From Bacteroidetes bacterium UBA6063 (GTDB taxonomy: Bacteria > Bacteroidota > Bacteroidia > NS11-12g > UBA9320), in assembly GCA_002428905.1 (NCBI GenBank), contig DIYD01000224.1, forward strand, positions 1 through 17,183: a stretch of DNA of 17,183 bases. Direction: 5' to 3'. Below are positions 1-7,348 of this stretch, piece after piece (within the stretch, counting starts at the first letter, position 1; every line of letters begins with the position of its first letter). The notes beneath the pieces are model-generated. The model was not told where the DNA came from. It made no database searches and was given only the letters and a program-made list of their open reading frames with translations. The position numbers were made by a program, and so were the translations under genes.

Positions 1-951
1 CAGGTAACCATTGGCGCCAATATTAGTACCGGTAAGTACATTGCCACTAATCACACGTGAGTTACTACCTGAGATATTGTCTTTAGTAATTGCTTCGATG
101 TTTACCCCAGCAACGGTTTCAACGTATTGAGGATCCTTAACATCAGAACCAGCGACTGCCACTTTTTGAGAAAGATCAAGTTTACCGGTCGTAAACAATC
201 GGCCAATGAAAACCACATGTTGTGGGGAAACCGTCCAAACCACTTCACCTTTATTCACCGGATCGATGTGGTGGATTTGAACACCTACCAAACCTGCCGG
301 GTGTGTTCCCTGAAACAAGGTTTTTTCAACTCCGTTTACCTGGCTAAACATGCCAGAAGATTGAGTTGCAGCATCACAGTTTAGATGAACCTTACCTGAG
401 GTAAGGCCATTTAAAACATCGATACCTTTCTGAAAGGCTTCTGCATCATCAGCAAGTGTATAGTTGAAGTCTGCAGCCAAAGGTGCAGAGTCGAATGCAG
501 ACACGTGAATTGCTTTCGGTGTATCTGCCGGATTGGCAATTACACCATAAGGCCGTTGAACGATACCTGCCCACAAACCAGATTCCAACAACAATTTTCT
601 CGCTGCATCTGCATCGATGTTTGATGGTGTATCGAATGATTTGTAGTCGGTGGTTGAATCCGCTAAAACACGTACTTCTAAAACTGCTCTCCGGTCTCCA
701 CGAACTATTTCTGCTACCTCACCACTTACAGGAGAAGTGAACTGAATGTCTGGATTGTTCTTATCGTAAAATAAAACGTCTCCAGCTTTCACTTCCTCGC
801 CTGCCTTAACGACAAGCTTTGGTACAAGGTTTCTGAAATCTGTGGGTTTAACGGCAAATGTAGATGACACTGACCTAGAAGCGGTTTTAAGAGCGGCCGC
901 TCCTTCAAGATTAATGTCTTTGCCTTTCTTAATCTTTATAACTTTACTCAT
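1..951 (-). CDS. nqrA: Na+-translocating NADH:quinone reductase subunit A (partial, 3' end missing)
   Basis: NqrA is the peripheral, quinone-binding subunit of the six-subunit Na+-pumping NADH dehydrogenase, which oxidises NADH, reduces quinone and exports Na+ at the inner membrane. The frame is open from ATG at 951 to the left edge, giving the first 317 residues of a family usually near 450. Seen in the translation: the N-terminal KIKKGKDINLEG start, a biotinyl-lipoyl-like segment (VVKAGEEVKAGDVLFYDK), then THPAGLVGVQIHHIDPVNKG and, near the edge, SRVISGNVLTG, all typical of NqrA. No Shine-Dalgarno sequence precedes the ATG. The next nqr genes would be expected just outside the window to the left, since nqrA normally opens nqrA-F; this is inference. 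Family assignment is firm. The C-terminal third cannot be seen. Confidence 0.95.
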   Translation of the reverse strand, partial: MSKVIKIKKGKDINLEGAAALKTASRSVSSTFAVKPTDFRNLVPKLVVKAGEEVKAGDVLFYDKNNPDIQFTSPVSGEVAEIVRGDRRAVLEVRVLADSTTDYKSFDTPSNIDADAARKLLLESGLWAGIVQRPYGVIANPADTPKAIHVSAFDSAPLAADFNYTLADDAEAFQKGIDVLNGLTSGKVHLNCDAATQSSGMFSQVNGVEKTLFQGTHPAGLVGVQIHHIDPVNKGEVVWTVSPQHVVFIGRLFTTGKLDLSQKVAVAGSDVKDPQYVETVAGVNIEAITKDNISGSNSRVISGNVLTGTNIGANGYL

Positions 952-978
952 TGCAATAATGCGTTTCGCAAACGGCTG

Positions 979-986
979 CAAAATTA
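979..986 (-). promoter_or_regulatory. candidate -7 promoter element for nqrA
   Basis: On the minus strand TAATTTTG matches the Bacteroidota -7 consensus TAnnTTTG exactly. It lies 28 bp upstream of the nqrA ATG, which would leave a leader of about 20 nt. I see no TTG/TTTG -33 element at the expected distance, so the call rests on one box. Confidence 0.35.
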
Positions 987-1108
987 GTGTTTTGATGACA
1001 TGATTTTAGGACTGTATTCATTTTTTAACCACATTTTTTGAAGGCTTAAGTCCCGAACGCAGCTAAATGCCAGATTGATGACGTTGAATACGCCTATTTA
1101 GAATGATT

Positions 1109-2272
1109 CTAACGCTTCCGATACGCCCATATTACTGCAAATAAGGCGAGTACCGCACACGAAAGTGTAAACAAAAATGCTTTCGGAAAATTGAGCGCAT
1201 TATTCCCATAAATCCATGCAGGAATAACAGACCCCAGTATAATCCCGAACTCCAGAAAGATAAATAGTGTGGAAATCCCTCTCCCCATGTATTTTGGATT
1301 ACCCTTATCGATGGTCCAGGCAAACAATGTTGGCGAGTTTATGCCTGTAGATATCCCAAAAACTGCAGCAGCGCTAAATACCATTGTTGTGGAAGCTGCT
1401 GTTATGATCATCACATTCGCGAGGATAAGGAAAAGAACACCAAATAGCATGACTACTTCCCGACCAAATTTATCGCTCAGCTTGCCACTGATTACACGAA
1501 CCAGCAGCGAAGTGAGTGTCACCACGGTAAAGAAATAACCATTCTTGACTATTCCGAAGGTAAGGCAGTAATCCGGTATAAGGGTCAACAAAGCTCCGAA
1601 GGTACATACGGTTAGAGTCATAACTAATCCCTGAACAATCACGCGGGGTTCAATGATGTCTTCCCAGCGCAGTTTTAATAAGGACCAGGTAAACCGTACC
1701 GTATTTTGCTGGCTTTCTCTAAGCTTAAATGCTGGAATCAAGGTGGTAGCAGCAATAATCGCTGCCACAATAAACATGGCATTGTTGGAATAGCGATACG
1801 ATATCTCACTGCCTAACGCCGGCCCCATACTCATGCCCAGGTTCCCAGACATACCAAGTATGCCCATGGCCTCTCCCCTTTTGTGGTCTGGTACAATGTC
1901 TGAACCAATCGCCGTAGTAGCTGTTGGAGTGCAACCTGCCGATATACCGTGAATAAACCGTAACACAAGAAACGGCACGAAGCCCGCAACAAATGGATAC
2001 GAAAACAAGACGTAAATAGAAACAAAAACCCCAAAGATCATAATGGGTTTACGGCCAATACTGTCTACCAGCTTTCCACTAAACGGTCTTGTGCCCAGGG
2101 CGGATAAAGCGAATAGTCCAATAATGGCGCCTTTATAGTTCTCACCTCCGAGTGCCGTGAGGTGATTGGGAAGTTGGGGCAGTATAAAGTTGAAACTGAA
2201 AAAGTAGGCGAATACTGCGGAACAAAGGATCCAGAATTCTGTGGTAAATCCAAGTACGTTATTCTCTTTCAT
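1109..2272 (-). CDS. MFS transporter, drug/sugar-efflux-like
   Basis: This is an inner-membrane secondary transporter of the major facilitator superfamily; its substrate cannot be read from the sequence. The product has about 387 residues with about 12 hydrophobic segments. The MFS loop 2-3 signature GKLVDSIGRKP lies at about residues 67-77 and its pseudo-repeat GKLSDKFGRE follows the second-half segments. RFIHGISAG in TM4 carries the usual charged Arg. The length is normal. Two starts are possible: GTG at 2275 or ATG at 2272; ATG is preferred and nothing later fits, because TM1 begins within about 13 residues. A terminator hairpin ends only 11-14 nt upstream of these starts. Transcription must therefore come from readthrough of the upstream small gene or from a promoter overlapping it. 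It is separated from nqrA by 157 bp holding a possible nqrA promoter. Confidence 0.9.
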   Translation of the reverse strand: MKENNVLGFTTEFWILCSAVFAYFFSFNFILPQLPNHLTALGGENYKGAIIGLFALSALGTRPFSGKLVDSIGRKPIMIFGVFVSIYVLFSYPFVAGFVPFLVLRFIHGISAGCTPTATTAIGSDIVPDHKRGEAMGILGMSGNLGMSMGPALGSEISYRYSNNAMFIVAAIIAATTLIPAFKLRESQQNTVRFTWSLLKLRWEDIIEPRVIVQGLVMTLTVCTFGALLTLIPDYCLTFGIVKNGYFFTVVTLTSLLVRVISGKLSDKFGREVVMLFGVLFLILANVMIITAASTTMVFSAAAVFGISTGINSPTLFAWTIDKGNPKYMGRGISTLFIFLEFGIILGSVIPAWIYGNNALNFPKAFLFTLSCAVLALFAVIWAYRKR

Positions 2273-2282
2273 CACAAAACAA

Positions 2283-2307
2283 AAAAGGGCACTTCGAAAA
2301 GTGCCCT
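2283..2307 (-). terminator. intrinsic terminator of the 77-residue gene
   Basis: A perfect 9-bp stem, AGGGCACTT (2286-2294) and AAGTGCCCT (2299-2307), encloses a CGAA loop. Read on the minus strand it is followed by TTTTT then GTTTTG, so it terminates minus-strand transcripts. It lies 26 bp past the stop of the 77-residue gene and directly before the MFS start codon. Confidence 0.85.
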
Positions 2308-2333
2308 CTTATTTTCATTATTGATTTTCTCGA

Positions 2334-2567
2334 TCAATTTAAACTCACTTTTTCGTATTGTTTGCCATTCCAGTATCCCAGAAACTCTACCTGTTGTTTT
2401 GAGTGTTTCATCAACAACTTAATTTCAGGAATAGTGTCGCGGCTAATTAATACATTGTTATTGGTATTGTTCATCGAGTTATGAACCTTAACCATTACAT
2501 AATACGCCTTACGCTTCTCAACCGGTTTAGTAGCCGGTCTTCCTTGTTTCTTTTTCTTATCTGCCAT
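2334..2567 (-). CDS. 77-residue basic protein of unknown function with AT-hook-like N-terminus
   Basis: I do not recognise a named family. The protein opens with a lysine-rich stretch and a GRP core (ADKKKKQGRPATKPVEKR, residues 2-19) that resembles an AT-hook, a minor-groove DNA-binding motif. The remaining roughly 58 residues (YYVMVKVHNSMNNTNNNVLISRD and on to the C-terminus) look like a small mixed alpha/beta domain. There is no signal peptide, membrane segment or cysteine. ATG at 2567 is the natural start. The gene appears to be a single transcription unit: a promoter-like sequence and hairpin leader lie between it and rlmH, and a strong terminator follows it. These flanks argue that it is a real expressed gene. 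DNA or RNA binding is inference from the basic N-terminus only. Confidence 0.7.
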   Translation of the reverse strand: MADKKKKQGRPATKPVEKRKAYYVMVKVHNSMNNTNNNVLISRDTIPEIKLLMKHSKQQVEFLGYWNGKQYEKVSLN

Positions 2568-2578
2568 AGCTAACAGCC

Positions 2579-2596
2579 GTTGAACTCGCGTTCAAC
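2579..2596 (-). promoter_or_regulatory. leader hairpin/dyad upstream of the 77-residue gene
   Basis: A perfect 7-bp inverted repeat (GTTGAAC, TCGC loop, GTTCAAC) begins 12 nt before the ATG. It has no U-tract on either strand, so it is not a terminator of rlmH. It could be an operator or a hairpin in the 5' untranslated region near the ribosome-binding region. Confidence 0.45.
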
Positions 2597-2624
2597 ACTT
2601 TCATTAATTATTAGTTAATTCCTT

Positions 2625-2655
2625 GCAAACATATACAAGTTTGCCAAAATTCAAA
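2625..2655 (-). promoter_or_regulatory. candidate promoter of the 77-residue gene with overlapping dyad
   Basis: On the minus strand a TTTG at 2655-2652 is followed by 18 nt and then TATGTTTG (2633-2626). This agrees with the Flavobacterium/Bacteroides pattern TTG-N17-23-TAnnTTTG. Predicted transcription would begin about 2620, giving a leader of about 52 nt. An inverted repeat GCAAAC (2625-2630) / GTTTGC (2639-2644) overlaps the -7 box and could be an operator. Confidence 0.5.
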
Positions 2656-2682
2656 GTCTAAGCGTCTAATTTCGAGAACTTT

Positions 2683-3153
2683 CTAATCGTTATGATACGG
2701 TTCTCCATTTAAGATGCTATAGCCTCTGTACAGTTGTTCTGCCAACAATAAACGTACCATTTGGTGCGATAGTGTCATCTTTGACAGAGATATTTTGGTA
2801 TTCATTCGATCGTAGAGCGGTTGATCAAAGCCAAATGCCCCTCCAATGATAAAAACCAGGTCAGCATTATTAACAGTCCACTGGTCAATTTTGTTTGAAA
2901 ACTCCCTACTAGTGAACGACTTACCGGCTTCGTCGAGACCAATTACAAAACTGTTTGGCTTAATTTCCTTTAAAAAAATCTGTGCCTCCAGTTTTTTAAG
3001 TTCTTCCGGCTTGTTGAATAACTTTTTCTTAACATCTGGAAGTTCCAACCATGTAAGAATGGCATATTTCGAAACCCGTGACACATAGGTTTTGATTTGT
3101 TTTTTCAAAAACTCATCATTGGTTTTACCTATGCTCAGTACACGGATAGCCAT
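2683..3153 (-). CDS. rlmH: 23S rRNA (pseudouridine1915-N3)-methyltransferase RlmH
   Basis: RlmH methylates N3 of pseudouridine 1915 in helix 69 of 23S rRNA using S-adenosylmethionine; it acts on assembled 70S ribosomes. The protein is 156 residues, the normal size for this small SPOUT (alpha/beta-knot) family. The Gly-rich SAM loop FIIGGAFGF lies near residues 101-109. The C-terminal knot segment SKMTLSHQMVRLLLAEQLYR is followed by the family ending NGEPYHND. The start ATG lies 1 nt after the RNase G stop, so translation is probably coupled and both genes share a transcript. Pairing with RNase G places two rRNA-directed enzymes together. Confidence 0.96.
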   Translation of the reverse strand: MAIRVLSIGKTNDEFLKKQIKTYVSRVSKYAILTWLELPDVKKKLFNKPEELKKLEAQIFLKEIKPNSFVIGLDEAGKSFTSREFSNKIDQWTVNNADLVFIIGGAFGFDQPLYDRMNTKISLSKMTLSHQMVRLLLAEQLYRGYSILNGEPYHND

Positions 3154-3154
3154 G

Positions 3155-4705
3155 TTATACTACGATCTCTTCTTCGTTCGCATCGAAGAAATGGTATTCA
3201 CCGTAGTGATAATTCGGATCGGCTGTAACGCGCACTCTGGTGCGGTGTTTCATAAACCATTTTCGCGGCTTGTTGATGATGCCTTTCGTGAGGTAAGCTT
3301 CTACAAAAGGATGAGCAACAAGCTCAATCTTACTCGGTTTTGAGAAGTTTAAGATTTGATCCAACTTGTGTTCAATCTCGTCCGTAATCAAAATCGACGC
3401 CTCTACCTTTCCCTCACCCTTGCACATCGGACAAACTTCTGCGGTTGTAATATTGGTTTCTGGGCGAACCCGCTGTCTTGTAATCTGTACCAGACCAAAC
3501 TTACTCATGGGCAAGATGGTATGTTTAGCACGATCATTCGACATGGCTGCCTTCAGTTCGGCAAGTAATTGTTTTTTATGTGCCGGACTTTTCAAATCGA
3601 TAAAGTCAATTACGATGATGCCACCCATATCGCGCAAGCGCAATTGGCGGGCAATCTCCTTGGCCGATTCGATATTTACGTGTAGCGCATAATCTGCAAT
3701 ATCACCTACTCTTTTCTGCCGATTGCCACTGTTCACGTCAATAACGTGCAGGGCCTCGGTATGCTCAATAATTAAATACGGACCACCTTGCATGGCCACA
3801 GACTTACCGAACGACATTTTGATCTGCTTATCCACACCAAACTGTGAGAATATAGGCTCCTTGCCCTTATAGAGCTTAAGCGCCTTAACCAGGTTTGGTG
3901 AAATGGTTGCCAGATATTGTTTTAACTCACCATGAAATTTCGCATCGTTGGTAACGATAGACGTGAATTCCTGGCTTAGCATATCTCGAAGCACCATATG
4001 GCTACGGCTATCTTCTCCCAGAATTAAATCGCCTGGTTTAGCCGTACGTAGATTTTTCACCACTAAATCCCACTTTTCTTCAAGTTGGATTAAGTCCTTG
4101 TGCAAATCCTGAACCGTTCTTCCTTCAGCTGCTGTCCGGCAGATGAGTCCATAATTGGTTCCTTTTAGGCTTTGTGTAAGATTTTTAAGGCGTTTTCTTT
4201 CCTCTAAGGAATCGATTTTCTTCGATACCGTTATGGTGTTAATGAAGGGAACCAGTATAAAATACTTCCCCGCAATTGAGATCTCTGTGCTCAATTTAGG
4301 CCCTTTGGATGAGATGGGCTCTTTGGCTACCTGAACAAGAATTTTTTGGCCTTTACGCAGTACATCGGTGATTTTACCGGTCTTTACTGTGTCAGGTTCA
4401 ATTTTAAAATTGGTAAGGTCTCCAGATTTAAGACCTCCTTGTGTCGCACCTTTGGTGAGCTTTACTAACGATCGGATTTTAGGGCCTAAGTCCTGATAGT
4501 GCAGGAAGGCATCGCGATGGTAGCCAACATCAACAAAGGTGGCGTTAAGTTCTTGTTTAAATTTTTTTATTACTCCAAGGTATAAATCACCTACAGAGAA
4601 ACGGGAAGAGAAATCTTCCTCGTGCAGTTCGACTAATTTTTTATCCTGAAGTAATGCTATTCTCTCACCCGCAGAGCTGAAATCTATAATCAACTCGTTT
4701 GCCAC
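3155..4705 (-). CDS. rng: Ribonuclease E/G family endoribonuclease (RNase G)
   Basis: This is a single-strand-specific endoribonuclease of rRNA maturation and mRNA decay. It has 516 residues, in the range of RNase G-like enzymes and without the long RNase E scaffold tail. An S1-like domain covers about residues 38-128 and is enlarged by a polar insertion near 73-110. The catalytic core has VIDVNSG (Asp323) and VIDFIDL (Asp367), corresponding to the two Mg2+-binding aspartates of E. coli RNase E. CPMCKGEG (425-432) provides the zinc-link cysteines of the dimer. The start is GTG at 4705: an in-frame TAG lies two codons upstream, and the product begins MANELIID as the family does. It sits 10 nt after the 29-residue gene and 1 nt before rlmH. 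Confidence 0.95.
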   Translation of the reverse strand: MANELIIDFSSAGERIALLQDKKLVELHEEDFSSRFSVGDLYLGVIKKFKQELNATFVDVGYHRDAFLHYQDLGPKIRSLVKLTKGATQGGLKSGDLTNFKIEPDTVKTGKITDVLRKGQKILVQVAKEPISSKGPKLSTEISIAGKYFILVPFINTITVSKKIDSLEERKRLKNLTQSLKGTNYGLICRTAAEGRTVQDLHKDLIQLEEKWDLVVKNLRTAKPGDLILGEDSRSHMVLRDMLSQEFTSIVTNDAKFHGELKQYLATISPNLVKALKLYKGKEPIFSQFGVDKQIKMSFGKSVAMQGGPYLIIEHTEALHVIDVNSGNRQKRVGDIADYALHVNIESAKEIARQLRLRDMGGIIVIDFIDLKSPAHKKQLLAELKAAMSNDRAKHTILPMSKFGLVQITRQRVRPETNITTAEVCPMCKGEGKVEASILITDEIEHKLDQILNFSKPSKIELVAHPFVEAYLTKGIINKPRKWFMKHRTRVRVTADPNYHYGEYHFFDANEEEIVV

Positions 4706-4715
4706 GGACTAGATA

Positions 4716-4805
4716 TTACTTCTTCTTGTGACGATTTTTTCTAAGTCTCTTTTTACGCTTGTGCGTCGCAATCTTATGACGCTTTCTTTTTTTACCGCTA
4801 GGCAT
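4716..4805 (-). CDS. 29-residue AURKAIP1/COX24-type basic protein (mS38-like ribosomal protein)
   Basis: This reading frame is too short for ordinary length cut-offs: ATG at 4805, TAA at 4716-4718, 29 residues. The product begins MPSGKKRKRHKIATHKRKK and ends RKNRHKKK; nearly two thirds of the residues are Lys, Arg or His. This matches the short Bacteroidota proteins annotated as AURKAIP1/COX24-domain, related to the C-terminus of mitochondrial ribosomal protein mS38. A structural role in the small ribosomal subunit is inferred from that relation. The leader just before the ATG is very A-rich, as usual for highly translated Bacteroidota genes lacking a Shine-Dalgarno sequence. It lies between the TPR gene (50 bp away) and RNase G (10 bp away) on the same strand. 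Confidence 0.88.
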   Translation of the reverse strand: MPSGKKRKRHKIATHKRKKRLRKNRHKKK

Positions 4806-4855
4806 AATCTTATTTATTAATTTTTTTAATACTCGTGTTTAAAGTGTTTCTATAG

Positions 4856-5392
4856 TTAGAAACAATCCGAATCGCCCATTTGCCGACAAATGTCTTCCAG
4901 AATTTTCCGGTACTGGTCGTTTTCGGGCTGCAAAGATAGTAATTTTTGATATCTTTTCTTTGCCTTTTCTAACTGTCCGCTTTGCACCGACATGGAGCCT
5001 AAAATCTCCAGAACTTCCACATTGTTTGAATCGGTTTCTTCCAGTTCTTTCAGCACCCGAATACCAGCCATCATCTCCATGGGCTGCTGTGAGTTATCGA
5101 TTTTCAGTTTGGCATACCGGAATAGTTGTTCGTTCGACAGCAACTCTTTTTCGTGGGCTTGTTCGCACCAGATAAATAACTGACTAAGCTCCTGACCTGA
5201 TAACGATGCTTTATCCAGCGCCGTGGTAACGCGTTCAAGCAATTCGTTATCTGTAAGTTGTTCGACCGATGCTTCAACGACGTTGGCATCAGGTATCTGA
5301 ACCGTATATGAATTGAACCCTTTGTAGGCGAGATAGCCCGCAAGACCTATACTTAGCACTAAAGCAACTAAAAGTGCCTTGTTTATATTCAT
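4856..5392 (-). CDS. membrane-anchored tetratricopeptide-repeat protein
   Basis: The 178-residue product has one N-terminal hydrophobic segment (about residues 5-24, ALLVALVLSIGLAGYLAY) without a lipobox or obvious cleavage site, so it is probably anchored in the inner membrane with the rest in the periplasm. The C-terminal half (about 120-165) contains TPR-like helices: NNVEVLEILGSMSVQSGQLE, then KAKKRYQKLLSLQPEN with the typical A-x3-Y and P positions. No catalytic motif is visible. It is 20 bp downstream of the HU-like gene and upstream of the 29-residue ribosomal-type gene and RNase G. A protein-protein scaffold role is inferred from the repeat type; partners are unknown. Confidence 0.8.
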   Translation of the reverse strand: MNINKALLVALVLSIGLAGYLAYKGFNSYTVQIPDANVVEASVEQLTDNELLERVTTALDKASLSGQELSQLFIWCEQAHEKELLSNEQLFRYAKLKIDNSQQPMEMMAGIRVLKELEETDSNNVEVLEILGSMSVQSGQLEKAKKRYQKLLSLQPENDQYRKILEDICRQMGDSDCF

Positions 5393-5412
5393 ATACCTAT
5401 TCTTAAAATCGT

Positions 5413-5712
5413 TTAAAGAAGGTTTTTAACCTCTTCGCTTTTCTTGATCTTGTCTACGAAGGATTTCGCAGGCTTGAATTTCGGGATAAAATGTTCTGGT
5501 ATAGTGATTTGCGTATTCTTCGAAATATTTCTGGCAACCTTCTCCGCTCTTCGCTTCAACGTAAAGCTTCCAAAGCCTCGGAAATAGACATTATCTCCCT
5601 TGGCCAATGAACCTTTTACTACTTTAAAGAAAGACTCTACAGTCTCTTGAACTTCGTTTCTTTCGATGCCGGTGCGCTCGGCGATTTCGTTAATTACTTC
5701 TGCTTTAGTCAT
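5413..5712 (-). CDS. HU/IHF family DNA-binding protein
   Basis: This nucleoid protein bends DNA as a dimer. It is 99 residues with the family layout: helical dimerisation part (MTKAEVINEIAERTGI, then ESFFKVVKGSLAKGD), the beta turn VYFRGFGSF, and the DNA-binding arm with RNISKNTQITIPE, where the Pro is the residue that intercalates between base pairs. The C-terminus PKFKPAKSFVDKI is typical. It is slightly longer than E. coli HU (90). Sequence alone does not separate HU from IHF. Its ATG lies 8 bp from the most upstream mutY start on the opposite strand, so its promoter probably lies inside the 5' part of the mutY frame. It leads the minus-strand run ending at rlmH. Confidence 0.93.
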   Translation of the reverse strand: MTKAEVINEIAERTGIERNEVQETVESFFKVVKGSLAKGDNVYFRGFGSFTLKRRAEKVARNISKNTQITIPEHFIPKFKPAKSFVDKIKKSEEVKNLL

Positions 5713-5720
5713 TTTTTTTA

Positions 5721-6887
5721 GTGCTTTTTATCCAATCTTTGCCAGAGATTTGTCATGCAATTATAGCTAATAATTTGATACGAAAAGCTAGTATTCAATC
5801 TTTTACGGAAAAAATTAACACAAGCGACTCGCTTTCTTCAATTTTACAAAAGTGGTTTGTGATTAACAAACGAAATTTGCCCTGGCGCCATACGAACGAT
5901 GCCTACAAAATCTGGCTTAGTGAAATTATCCTCCAACAAACCCGTGTAAATCAGGGACTCCCCTACTACCTCAAATTCGAAGAAAACTTCCCTACTATTT
6001 ACGACTTTGCTCAAGCACCAGAAGAAAAAATCCTGCGATTGTGGCAAGGTCTGGGATATTACTCGAGAGGTAGAAATATGCTTAAATGCGCCCAACAGGT
6101 TGTTAACGAATTCGATGGTCAGTTTCCACAAGACTATAAACAAATCATCAAGCTAAAAGGCATTGGCGATTATACCGCTTCTGCAATTTTGTCCTTCGCT
6201 TACAATCTACCGTATGCCGTGGTTGATGGAAACGTATATCGTTTACTGTCAAGATATTATGGGATTGACACACCAATTAACTCCACCGAAGGTCAAAAGC
6301 TGTTCAAGGCCATTGCCGAGGAAGTTCTCGATACCCAAAATCCAGGGAATCACAACCAGGCAATCATGGAATTTGGGGCGTTGCACTGTACGCCCAAACA
6401 GCCCAAATGTGAAACGTGTCCACTTGCCGAATCGTGCGAAGCTCTGCGATCAAACAGACAAGCTAGTCTTCCGGTAAAGTCGAAAGCAAAACCCAAAAAG
6501 AAAAGGTATTTCAACTACCTCCTGGCAGTATCGGATTCAGGCTTCACATACGTGCAACAACGCACAGGCAAAGGCATCTGGCAAAATCTCTATGAACTGC
6601 CACTAATCGAACAGGAAAAACCACTAGATGTGGATGAATTATATCGGTGCTTAGAAGATATTCAAACCATTAGTATTGAGTCGCAAAACGCTATAAATAA
6701 GTCGTTTAGCGTCAAACACGTTTTGTCTCATCAGGAAATATTCGCTGATTTTTGGATAGTTGCCCACGAAGCCATCGATTTTAGCAGAAATTCAAATATT
6801 TTTGAAGTTAGGTTCGAGGATTTGGAACAGGAATATGCCGTTGCTGTTCTGACGTCTAAATTCCTTCGTCACCTGGAGCAGAAATAA
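5721..6887 (+). CDS. mutY: A/G-specific adenine glycosylase MutY
   Basis: MutY removes adenine mispaired with 8-oxoguanine, starting base excision repair. Counting from GTG 5721 (388 residues): LPWR near 53-56, SEIILQQTRV with catalytic Glu68, helix-hairpin-helix LKGIGDYTASAI (145-156), VDGNVYR with Asp169, and the [4Fe-4S] cysteines C223-x6-C230-x2-C233-x5-C239. The C-terminal NUDIX-like domain keeps KHVLSHQEI for recognising 8-oxoG. All key residues are present. The start is uncertain: no in-frame ATG precedes the conserved core. GTG 5721, TTG 5739 and TTG 5775 are the candidates, and the first adds an unusual extension of about 35 residues. It is followed by ssb after 4 nt and forms one unit with ssb, gldE and gldD. 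Confidence 0.94.
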   Translation: MLFIQSLPEICHAIIANNLIRKASIQSFTEKINTSDSLSSILQKWFVINKRNLPWRHTNDAYKIWLSEIILQQTRVNQGLPYYLKFEENFPTIYDFAQAPEEKILRLWQGLGYYSRGRNMLKCAQQVVNEFDGQFPQDYKQIIKLKGIGDYTASAILSFAYNLPYAVVDGNVYRLLSRYYGIDTPINSTEGQKLFKAIAEEVLDTQNPGNHNQAIMEFGALHCTPKQPKCETCPLAESCEALRSNRQASLPVKSKAKPKKKRYFNYLLAVSDSGFTYVQQRTGKGIWQNLYELPLIEQEKPLDVDELYRCLEDIQTISIESQNAINKSFSVKHVLSHQEIFADFWIVAHEAIDFSRNSNIFEVRFEDLEQEYAVAVLTSKFLRHLEQK

Positions 6888-6891
6888 TACT

Positions 6892-7338
6892 ATGTCAATT
6901 AACAAAGTAATTCTTATTGGGAACCTTGGTTCTGACCCGGAAGTACGTTATCTGGATGGAGATCGTGTTGTAGTGAATTTTTCATTGGCTACAAACGAAT
7001 CCTATACCGACAAGCAAGGAAATCGAATTACTCAAACGGAATGGCATCGCATTGAGATGTGGGACTCTCTGGCCAAGGTTGCAGAAAAATACCTTACCAA
7101 AGGACGTCAGGTGTACATTGAGGGAAAAATCCGAACCGACAAATGGACAGATAAAGACGGGGTAGATAAATACACAACCCGTATTCGTGCCAACACATTG
7201 CAAATGTTGGGGAATCGTGAAGACCGAAACGAAGGAGCTCCAAATACGAATCCTTCAACCCAGGCTCCGCAAACTCCCCAATCGCCAACACCTCCACAAC
7301 CAGAGGTTCCGAGCGAATTGGACGATCTTCCGTTTTAA
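6892..7338 (+). CDS. ssb: single-stranded DNA-binding protein
   Basis: SSB coats single-stranded DNA in replication, recombination and repair and recruits partners through its C-terminal tip. It is 148 residues. The OB fold (about 1-105) begins MSINKVILIGNLGSDPEVRY and includes TEWHRIEMWDSLAKVAEKYL and KGRQVYIEGKIRT. A Pro/Gln/Thr-rich linker (about 115-140) follows, then the acidic tip DDLPF, equivalent to DDIPF of E. coli. It lies 4 nt after mutY and 10 nt before the earliest gldE start. The tip suggests normal partner binding. Confidence 0.96.
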   Translation: MSINKVILIGNLGSDPEVRYLDGDRVVVNFSLATNESYTDKQGNRITQTEWHRIEMWDSLAKVAEKYLTKGRQVYIEGKIRTDKWTDKDGVDKYTTRIRANTLQMLGNREDRNEGAPNTNPSTQAPQTPQSPTPPQPEVPSELDDLPF

Positions 7339-7348
7339 TGCATAAACC

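Noticed and set aside
127..740. Two 85-residue plus-strand frames (127-384 and 483-740)
   Set aside because: They lie antisense within nqrA, whose minus-strand translation is clearly a conserved protein across the whole stretch; the plus-strand products are low-complexity shadows.
2579..2596. Reading the 7-bp hairpin as the rlmH terminator
   Set aside because: No T-tract follows on either strand and it lies after a good promoter match for the next gene, so a leader hairpin or operator is more likely.
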